In this document: piece by piece, positions 1 through 5,030 of the stretch
Numbering within the stretch: the first letter of the stretch is position 1
Layout of the letters: each line of letters starts with the position of its first letter
Assembly: GCA_018713805.1 (NCBI GenBank)
Contig: DVOF01000035.1
Coordinates: forward strand, 1-5,030
DNA length: 5,030 bases
Direction: 5' to 3'
From: Candidatus Aphodoplasma excrementigallinarum
GTDB lineage: Bacteria; Bacillota; Clostridia; UBA1381; UMGS1253
Program-made: the position numbers and the translations under genes
Notes under the pieces: model-generated
What the model saw: the letters and a program-made list of their open reading frames with translations, nothing else
Database searches by the model: none
Told to the model about the DNA's origin: nothing

Positions 1-753
1 ATCTAATATTTTTTCGGCTTTGCGATATTCTTTTGGATCAATCGGCCAAAGGGAAGGGGTGTTCCATCCCATTCCGCGCCGGTATGTTTGCCTGTTGATA
101 AAAAAACTGGCAATCGATAATGTGTTGTATCCCTGCTGTTCCGCCCAATCCAGAAATGCAGTCCGGGAACTGTCCGGCCAATTATCCGCAAAAAAGCAAT
201 CCCCGACATGAAAGCTCCTCATAAAGAAATGCTCACCGCTCGAATACCCAAACCACATCGGATTTTGACAGTCGGTGCCAATCATACCCGGTATTTCTCC
301 CGGAACGCAATGAAAAGCCCCGTAAAACTCGGTTTCGGTGTCATCGGAAAAATGCGCGCAATAGTGCCACATTCCAAGTTCAGTAGGCATAAAACGTATT
401 TTCCAAATCGCATCACCGTCATAAAACCCCCAAAATGCAACACTGCTCCCATGTTCGGAAACGAATGTAACAAAAAGTTCCGTTTCACCGTAAGGATACG
501 GGGTTTCGGGCTTTCGATGAATCGTGCATTCAAATATCCCATATTGTTCAACCGCCCGAATATCCGGCGCGCAACGCTTTTTTATGCGGCTTGCCCATTC
601 CTCCAATTCAGAACGTTTAAACCTCCAGCGCCGCCCGATTCGATGTGCCGGAATATCCTCTCGCAGCTGCATCCATTTGCGAAGAACCGCCGGCTTCATA
701 TGTAGAAAACCGGCTGCCTCTGCAATACCGATAACCTCTTCTTTTTTATCCAT
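1..753 (-). CDS. Helix-turn-helix / DUF5060 / glycoside-hydrolase-barrel fusion protein (3' end cut by window)
   Basis: An open frame of 251 codons reads from ATG at 753-751 to the window edge without a stop. Residues about 5-57 match the excisionase/MerR-like helix-turn-helix (HTH_17): IAEAAGFLHMKPAVLRKW, then HRIGRRWRFKRSELEEW. Residues about 68-151 match DUF5060, an immunoglobulin-like domain that precedes glycosidase barrels (VEQYGIFE, then GFYDGDAIWKIRFMPTELG). Residues 152-251 resemble the start of a DUF4038/GH140-like TIM barrel (GEHFFMRSFHVGD, QQGYNTLSIASFF, LWPIDPKEYRKAEKILD); the catalytic acids would lie beyond position 1. There is no signal peptide, and six cysteines in 251 residues fit a cytoplasmic protein. 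The start is set by GGGGGAG five bases upstream. The gene lies 90 bases after the lyase gene on the same strand and may be cotranscribed. It could be a glycosidase, or a regulator using the fold as a sugar sensor; the sequence cannot decide. Confidence 0.9.
   Translation of the reverse strand, partial: MDKKEEVIGIAEAAGFLHMKPAVLRKWMQLREDIPAHRIGRRWRFKRSELEEWASRIKKRCAPDIRAVEQYGIFECTIHRKPETPYPYGETELFVTFVSEHGSSVAFWGFYDGDAIWKIRFMPTELGMWHYCAHFSDDTETEFYGAFHCVPGEIPGMIGTDCQNPMWFGYSSGEHFFMRSFHVGDCFFADNWPDSSRTAFLDWAEQQGYNTLSIASFFINRQTYRRGMGWNTPSLWPIDPKEYRKAEKILD
583..741 (-). other. HTH_17 DNA-binding domain of the fusion protein
   Basis: Residues 5-57 show the full HTH_17 pattern: a first helix with AEAA, a recognition helix ending LRKWM, the wing HRIGRRWRF, and a closing helix SELEEWASRIKK. 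Known members include phage excisionases and small DNA-binding adaptors, and they bind DNA directly. Joining this domain to a DUF5060/glycosidase module is unusual. Codons 52 to 120, which span the junction and most of DUF5060, contain no ATG, GTG or TTG, so the downstream part has no obvious start of its own. Confidence 0.85.
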
Positions 754-758
754 TACAG

Positions 759-765
759 CTCCCCC
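759..765 (-). promoter_or_regulatory. Ribosome binding site of the HTH/DUF5060 gene
   Basis: The minus strand reads GGGGGAG, then CTGTA, then the ATG at 753. This purine-rich site at good spacing fixes the start codon and shows that the helix-turn-helix region is translated as the true N-terminus rather than being upstream sequence. Confidence 0.8.
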
Positions 766-789
766 AAACTACAAAATGTATGTAGATTG

Positions 790-826
790 GCAAAGGGTGC
801 GCACCACTTCGGCACACACCCTCTGC
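790..826 (-). terminator. Intergenic hairpin, possible weak terminator or mRNA processing/stability element
   Basis: The arms 826-811 and 805-790 pair over 16 base pairs around a five-base loop (GAAGU in the minus-strand RNA). Four pairs are G-U in the minus-strand transcript; in a plus-strand transcript the same positions are A-C mismatches, so the structure is built for RNA read in the direction of the two genes. It begins 18 bases after the lyase stop codon. No U-run follows: the only U's, in CCCUUUGC, lie inside the stem. A classical intrinsic terminator is therefore doubtful. It may instead stabilise the 3' end of the lyase message, allow partial read-through, or set the ratio of the two products. 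Confidence 0.55.
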
Positions 827-843
827 TATTGACACGTTTACAC

Positions 844-3800
844 TTATTTCTTTTCCGTAAATACAATTTCATTGACCGAGTTCCACATATTCACCGTGTT
901 GCCGGCGCCCATATACTTGACATAGCGCGCCTGCACGCCGCCGAGGTCAAACGCCTCCAGCTCATTTGTCGTGCCGCTCGACTTCTGCTTTTCAAGCACA
1001 GTCGTGTAGTTCTCCCCATCCTCCGACACGGCAATCGAGAAGGTGTATACGCGGGAATCGCCGTTGTGGTATGCGATCTGTACCTGGTCGAGCGTTTTCA
1101 CATCGCCGAGGTCATAAATTGCCCATGCCGCCGACTCCGTGCCTTCTGCGGCCCAGCGTGTTGTCATGTCGCCGTCGACGGAGTTCGTGATTACGCCGCC
1201 CTCGCCGTCGTCCGCGCTCGCTTCCAGGTCATAAATATTGAGCGCGTTGGAAATATCGTGTTTGCACGGGTACATCCACCGTCCCTGTTCGTCCTTTTCC
1301 ATCATATCCGTTGTGCCCGGCGTAATGTAAACCGTACGCGCAAACTCGTCATAGCTTACCTGTGCGCCGAAGCTCTCCGAGATAAAGCGGATCGGCACGA
1401 CGAAGCGGTCATGATAAATCGTAGCGGGAACGTCGATCTCTACCGGCTGCTTATCGACATATGTTGTCGTCTGGTTCTCCGTAATCGTGACTTCTCTGCC
1501 GCCAAGTGTAGCCGTGGCTGTCGCACTCGCCTCGTCCCACTGAACGTCCGCGCCGAGCGCTTCAAAAATCGCGCGCATCGGAACGAGCGTACGGTCATTT
1601 ACGACTGTCGGCGCTACGTCAGAGTACAGGAACTGCCGGTTTATGCGGATATAAACACCCTCGAGCTCCGGCATTGGCGTATTGATGAACTGTTTGTCTG
1701 CATTGGAATCCTTGTAGGTCAGCGTATAGCTGCCTGCCGGTGCGGTAAAGGAAAGGAGCTTGCCCTCCTCCGCAGCGATGACATCCTGCGTAAAGCCGTC
1801 GCCGCTGACCGTCCATGTGCCAGGCGTTACGTCTGCAAGCGTATACTGCAGCGCGCCCTCGCCGCTGACTGTAAGCGTAAAGCTGTCTGCAATCTCCGTC
1901 CCGCTCTTAGCAAACGTCACGACGCGGTCCGCAATTTTTACGCCTGCAAGGACGTCCGTTTCAATCAATTCCGTTTCCAGATAGTAGTCCTTATCGTTGT
2001 CGCTCACCTGCATAACATTGAGGAACAGATCGGACTTTGACTCCTGTGCGGGAGACACCTCGATCCGCCACGTTTCGCCCTCGTCCGTTTCGCTGTCGAG
2101 TTCATAGCCATAGTAGTTCGTACCGTCTACCATGTATTCGCTGCCCTCGCCGCCGACTTTTTCAATCGTGAGGTTATCCGCCGCCGGCAAAAGCGTATCG
2201 ACTGTCATCTTCCCGTTGTACGCCTTACCAGCCTCCTCGTCGGCATATGTGCGGCGGAAGATCGTCTGGCTGCCGTTGATTTCCGGCTCTTCAAGGCCGT
2301 GGAGCAGCCACTTCTTCTCAAACGAAGGATTCGACGAATCCACTTTATCAAATACAATCAGCGCAGCCGGAACCTCGTCGTTGAACAGGTTCAGGAACAT
2401 AAACGAACGCTTGAAGTCCTCTACCTTCTCGCTATACGCATTCGTCAAGTCGCCCTTCAGGTAGGTGTAAGCCGGCGTCTGCGTATCCTCGCCGATTTCC
2501 TGCGCCTCTACCGTTGCCACATGGGAACCGTTCTGCTGCATCCACTCAAGCGTGGCCGGCTCCTCGCCGTTTTGTATGGTGCGCTGCCCGCCGTCGTTTG
2601 CAAATGTGCTGTAGTACGTCATCGTGTCCGTTTCATTCGGGTCGTATACCGTGATCGTATTGTGTGCGATCGTACGCTTATTATACGCAAGGTCATGCGT
2701 CGTACCATAGTCGGTGTCGCCATACTCGCCGCTTCCCCGCGTGCTTCCCTCATAGATACCGGAATCACTGGCAAGAATCCCCTTATAATAAATCTGGAAA
2801 TGTCCTGCGTCAAGGTGCTGATGGTTTGCAAACCACCATTCGCCGACCTTCATCTCCGCAACGACTGCCGGCGAATCCACGCCGTCCTCCCAGCCTGTAC
2901 GCGCCACGCTCATCCCAATCGGGCTGCCAAAGTAGCGGCTGAGCGGAAGCTCATAGATCGGCTTTGCCGCCAGGTCTGGGTCGTTGAGCACCAGGAACAT
3001 GATCGGCGAATTATCGTCATAGCTGTTCAAAAAGGCATTTTCCCGGAAAAATTCGTCCTTTAAATACGGGTCGCCCGACATCGCCGAGTCCATAAAGAAC
3101 TGATGCGCGCCGATATTCCAGTAGTTCCACATCGCCGTTGTGTCATTGAACGTATCGCCGTCGCGCAAAAGCTGGCCGTCCGGACGGCGCAGGTAAATAT
3201 GCCCGTAGAGCATCTGATACAAATTATCGTCGAGCGGTGCGGGCAAGCCCATCTGCGTGATAAGGATCTGCGCATACGTATCAAACCCATGCCGGTACGG
3301 CCCGTAGGAATCGCCCTGGTGATGGTAGTGCGCCGTATTCTGGAACGCACGCACCGGAACAAAGTCCTGATAATACCGCCCCGCTACAACGTCCCATACG
3401 TCCGGACGTTCGTCATAAATCGCAATTGCAAAGCTGAGCAGGTCGCGCTGAAGCTGTGCCTCGCCGGCATGGCTCGTAACAGCAGTTTGATTCGTCGGCG
3501 GCCAGCCGATCTCCATCAGGGCTGCCAGCCTTTCGCACTGGGTAATGATCTGCCGCTGCTTTGCCGCATCCAACAGCGGATAACACCAGTCGTAAACCTC
3601 CGATGCAACATAGATGACATAGCCGCCACCGCGCGTTTTATCGTCCACGGTCGATACGGTCGAAAGATAATTGATCATCGCGTCGACCGCCATATTGCCG
3701 CTCGTCTCGTCGCCGGTCAGCGCATAGTTGAAGGCATGCGCCTCAATGATATTGAGCATCCCCTTGTTGATGTTGCCGCCGCCGCTTGCTGAAGCAGCGA

Positions 3801-5030
3801 GCACGCCGTCCGTCGTGTCGGCGAGGAACGCCTCATACCGCTCTTTTGCAGCCTGATTCTGCGGCTTATCCATATTTTCGAGAATCTCGGGTATATCGCT
3901 CTGCCGGAACAGCAGGCGCGGGTGCTCTGCCGGCGGGTTAACCGGCGGCTTTTCATACGGCGCGCTGATCGGCGTCATCGGCAAATCCTCGATATTATCC
4001 GGGATTTCCCCCATGCCCGTAGGCGTGAATATCTTATCCGTTATGATAAATTTGTCCATTTCCATTTTTGCCTCGCGCATAATGAGGTCAAGCGTATGCA
4101 CCCCCGCGCTGAGCTGCCCGGAGGTCAGCTGCACCCACTGCCAGTCCTCCGACACCGCCGGCTGGAAATAGGCGTAATTCCCGTCCAGCCCGGCATATAC
4201 GGAATCGCGCCCTTCGTCGATGGACTTTACGCGCGCCCATACCGTATACGAGCCTGCTGTGCTCGTCTGGAAGGTGTAGTATACGTCCGCCGCAGCGCCT
4301 TGGGTGGGGTCGGAGGCCGGCTTTTCGCCCTCGCCCATGATGTACGCGCCTCCGGAGGCATCGTCTGCTTCATATATATCGTATTTCGATTCGATTACGC
4401 CGTCTTCTGCCTCAATTCCGACGCCGTTGCCCGTCACCTCAAATACCGTTCCGGTAGGCCGGTCGTTCGGCGGCGGCGAGCTCGTAGCGCTCGCGCTTGC
4501 CGTCGGGCGCGGCGTAGAGTCCGAAGCGCCAGGAATATCCGCCGGAAGCTTTGACTTATCCGCCGTTACGAACAGCGCGTCAAACTGGCCCAAAACCTCC
4601 CGGTGTGTCCACGAAAACGTGTGTTTGCCCGCCGTCAGGTCCTGCGTTACAACCTCGATCCAATGGTATTCCTCCAGTCCGCCCGGATGGATCGTCTGCC
4701 ACGCATCGTCGTCCCACCGAAAATGGAACGAGTCGCTGCCTGAGTCGTTGCCCACGCCCGGGATATACGCCCGCATGAACAGCGTATAGCTGCCGTCGGA
4801 CGGAATATCAAACTCCCATGCAGCATCCGGGTCAGAGAGCGCCGCCGGATCGTCAAGCCGCTCGCCTGTGCTGGCAACGATGTAGGCCCCACCGCTTGCC
4901 GCTGCATCCTTGACCGTCTCAATGTCATTGTTCAGCTCTCCATCCTCGCACTCGACGAGCGTGTCGACGCTGAAGGTCTGCGCATACGCCGTCGTACCGA
5001 GCCCTGCTGCTGTCATAACAAGCATAGCAA
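844..5030 (-). CDS. Secreted multidomain heparinase II/III-family polysaccharide lyase (5' end cut by window)
   Basis: Likely cleaves a uronic-acid polysaccharide outside the cell by beta-elimination. The first ATG in the window is at 5025, but the frame stays open to the edge and the signal peptide lacks its positive end, so the true start probably lies beyond 5030; residue numbers count from 5025. The stop is TAA at 846-844. Domain order: signal peptide 1-15 (AYA|Q); CBM6/35-like modules about 22-156 and 202-330; Pro/Ser/Thr linker about 157-200; heparinase II/III core about 363-1106, alpha/alpha toroid then beta-sandwich; copper-amine-oxidase-N1 domain about 1124-1236 (RTLVPMRAIFEALGA); F5/8-type-C module about 1258-1391 (VDGDMTTRW, RYVKY). 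Candidate catalytic residues are His519, Glu522, Tyr574 and His735; zinc ligands His737, Asp754 and perhaps His788 (AHNTITV). The core length is close to heparinase II (PL21). No LPXTG or S-layer motif is visible. Only four cysteines occur, as expected for an exported protein. The family call is firm; the substrate (heparin-like, alginate or other) is not determined. Confidence 0.93.
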   Translation of the reverse strand, partial: AMLVMTAAGLGTTAYAQTFSVDTLVECEDGELNNDIETVKDAAASGGAYIVASTGERLDDPAALSDPDAAWEFDIPSDGSYTLFMRAYIPGVGNDSGSDSFHFRWDDDAWQTIHPGGLEEYHWIEVVTQDLTAGKHTFSWTHREVLGQFDALFVTADKSKLPADIPGASDSTPRPTASASATSSPPPNDRPTGTVFEVTGNGVGIEAEDGVIESKYDIYEADDASGGAYIMGEGEKPASDPTQGAAADVYYTFQTSTAGSYTVWARVKSIDEGRDSVYAGLDGNYAYFQPAVSEDWQWVQLTSGQLSAGVHTLDLIMREAKMEMDKFIITDKIFTPTGMGEIPDNIEDLPMTPISAPYEKPPVNPPAEHPRLLFRQSDIPEILENMDKPQNQAAKERYEAFLADTTDGVLAASASGGGNINKGMLNIIEAHAFNYALTGDETSGNMAVDAMINYLSTVSTVDDKTRGGGYVIYVASEVYDWCYPLLDAAKQRQIITQCERLAALMEIGWPPTNQTAVTSHAGEAQLQRDLLSFAIAIYDERPDVWDVVAGRYYQDFVPVRAFQNTAHYHHQGDSYGPYRHGFDTYAQILITQMGLPAPLDDNLYQMLYGHIYLRRPDGQLLRDGDTFNDTTAMWNYWNIGAHQFFMDSAMSGDPYLKDEFFRENAFLNSYDDNSPIMFLVLNDPDLAAKPIYELPLSRYFGSPIGMSVARTGWEDGVDSPAVVAEMKVGEWWFANHQHLDAGHFQIYYKGILASDSGIYEGSTRGSGEYGDTDYGTTHDLAYNKRTIAHNTITVYDPNETDTMTYYSTFANDGGQRTIQNGEEPATLEWMQQNGSHVATVEAQEIGEDTQTPAYTYLKGDLTNAYSEKVEDFKRSFMFLNLFNDEVPAALIVFDKVDSSNPSFEKKWLLHGLEEPEINGSQTIFRRTYADEEAGKAYNGKMTVDTLLPAADNLTIEKVGGEGSEYMVDGTNYYGYELDSETDEGETWRIEVSPAQESKSDLFLNVMQVSDNDKDYYLETELIETDVLAGVKIADRVVTFAKSGTEIADSFTLTVSGEGALQYTLADVTPGTWTVSGDGFTQDVIAAEEGKLLSFTAPAGSYTLTYKDSNADKQFINTPMPELEGVYIRINRQFLYSDVAPTVVNDRTLVPMRAIFEALGADVQWDEASATATATLGGREVTITENQTTTYVDKQPVEIDVPATIYHDRFVVPIRFISESFGAQVSYDEFARTVYITPGTTDMMEKDEQGRWMYPCKHDISNALNIYDLEASADDGEGGVITNSVDGDMTTRWAAEGTESAAWAIYDLGDVKTLDQVQIAYHNGDSRVYTFSIAVSEDGENYTTVLEKQKSSGTTNELEAFDLGGVQARYVKYMGAGNTVNMWNSVNEIVFTEKK
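853..1254 (-). other. C-terminal F5/8-type-C (discoidin, CBM32-like) module
   Basis: Residues about 1258-1391 show the usual marks: NSVDGDMTTRWAAEG (1281-1295), WAIYDLGD, VQIAYHNGD, FSIAVSEDGENYTTV, ARYVKYMGAGN and a closing EIVFTE. Such modules bind galactose-, GlcNAc- or uronic-acid-containing glycans, so it probably adds a third glycan-binding surface. The ligand cannot be read from sequence. Confidence 0.85.
1318..1656 (-). other. Copper-amine-oxidase-N1 (stalk) domain of the lyase
   Basis: Residues about 1124-1236 form two half-repeats: RTLVPMRAIFEALGADVQWD and RFVVPIRFISESFGAQVSYD, each followed by a short strand (EVTIT, TVYIT). This is the Cu_amine_oxidN1 family, common in secreted clostridial and Paenibacillus proteins, where it is thought to associate with the cell envelope. 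Here it sits between the catalytic core and the C-terminal binding module, and may hold the enzyme at the cell surface in place of an LPXTG or S-layer anchor. Confidence 0.85.
1708..3939 (-). other. Heparinase II/III-like catalytic core
   Basis: Residues about 363-1106 start at a typical family entry (EHPRLLFRQSDIPEI). An alpha-helical toroid bears SHAGEAQ (His519, Glu522) and HHQGDSYGPYRHG (Tyr574). The beta-sandwich part bears NHQHLDAGHFQIYY (His735, His737, Asp739), LASDSGIYEG (Asp754) and RTIAHNTITVYD (His788). The spacings 519-522-574 and 735-737-754 equal those I recall for Pedobacter heparinase II (202-205-257 and 406-408-425), so the enzyme is probably active. The rest of the beta-sandwich to about 1106 is less conserved. 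Confidence 0.8.
4036..4962 (-). repeat. Two diverged copies of a CBM6/35-like beta-sandwich module in the lyase, with linker
   Basis: Residues 22-156 and 202-330 share a common layout. Both have a Glu-x-Glu-Asp-Gly start (ECEDG at 25-29, EAEDG at 205-209), an identical ASGGAYI (43-49 and 223-229), a GSYT strand, a W-x-[EQ/W]-V strand, an L-[ST]-A-G-x-H-T turn (130-136 and 305-311), and a closing Asp (149 and 324). The Glu-x-Glu and closing Asp are the calcium-site residues in CBM6/35 families. A Pro/Ser/Thr linker (about 157-200, with TPRPTASASATSSPPP) joins them. The copies are a protein-level duplication, strongly diverged, with no recent DNA repeat. They probably bind the polysaccharide substrate or a neighbouring cell-surface glycan. 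Confidence 0.7.
4981..5030 (-). other. C-terminal part of the lyase signal peptide
   Basis: Residues 1-15 (MLVMTAAGLGTTAYA) are a hydrophobic core ending in an AYA signal peptidase I site, followed by QTF. The codons before the ATG at 5025 are GCT and an incomplete NTT (Phe, Leu, Ile or Val), which would continue the hydrophobic core. The positively charged start is missing, so the translation start lies outside the window. Confidence 0.8.

Noticed and set aside
3..209. 68-codon minus-strand frame and the 282-551 minus-strand frame within the second gene
   Set aside because: They lie in another frame over the DUF5060/barrel coding sequence, whose own frame has clear domain matches.
769..785. 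Small CTACA/TGTAG hairpin just before the ribosome binding site of the second gene
   Set aside because: Only five base pairs, mostly A-U, with a seven-base loop; too weak to claim a regulatory role.
754..800. Possible sigma-70 promoter for the second gene (TACATT as -10) in the spacer
   Set aside because: No acceptable -35 sits 16-18 bases upstream of it, and the later candidate TAGTTT overlaps the ribosome binding site.
790..826. Reading the intergenic hairpin as a standard intrinsic terminator
   Set aside because: No U-run follows the stem. It is kept only as a possible weak terminator or processing element.
787..2040. 417-codon open frame on the plus strand, antisense to the lyase
   Set aside because: It is rich in Arg, Cys, Ala and Val with no recognisable domain, and lies opposite clear lyase domains. 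It is open because of the codon bias of the GC-rich lyase gene.
2299..4554. Several plus-strand open frames of 200-250 codons opposite the lyase core (2299-3063, 3103-3792, 3922-4554)
   Set aside because: All have the Arg-rich composition of antisense shadows, no convincing ribosome binding site, and no family resemblance.

Overview
The window holds two genes, both on the minus strand. Both run off the window: the large gene at its 5' end past position 5030, the smaller one at its 3' end past position 1. The organism is most likely a Firmicutes/Clostridia-type bacterium, plausibly gut- or host-associated. The evidence is the copper-amine-oxidase-N1 'stalk' domain (typical of Paenibacillus and clostridia), the Pro/Ser/Thr linker style, and a strong GGGGGAG ribosome binding site. 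No taxonomic marker gene is present, so this placement is inference.

Layout in transcription order, right to left. Positions 5030-844 encode a secreted multidomain protein of at least 1393 residues. It has a signal peptide cut by the window edge, two related N-terminal beta-sandwich carbohydrate-binding-like modules split by a Pro/Ser/Thr linker, a heparinase II/III-family lyase core of about 750 residues, a copper-amine-oxidase-N1 domain, and a C-terminal F5/8-type-C (discoidin, CBM32-like) module. The putative catalytic residues His519, Glu522 and Tyr574 keep the spacing of Pedobacter heparinase II, as do a catalytic His735, a zinc His737 and a zinc Asp754. Positions 843-754 are a 90-base spacer with a long hairpin that pairs fully only as minus-strand RNA, followed by a ribosome binding site. 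Positions 753-1 encode the first 251 residues of a protein with no signal peptide: an excisionase-family helix-turn-helix, a DUF5060 domain, and the start of a DUF4038/GH140-like glycoside hydrolase barrel.

The pair looks like part of a polysaccharide utilisation cluster: a secreted uronic-acid polysaccharide lyase followed by a cytoplasmic protein that would handle, or perhaps sense, the imported oligosaccharide. The most unusual item is the second gene. Its DNA-binding domain is joined in frame to a glycosidase-type fold, with no alternative start codon between them. This suggests a regulator whose sensor is a glycoside hydrolase fold, or an enzyme targeted to DNA. No RNA genes, mobile elements, CRISPR arrays or tandem DNA repeats were seen.
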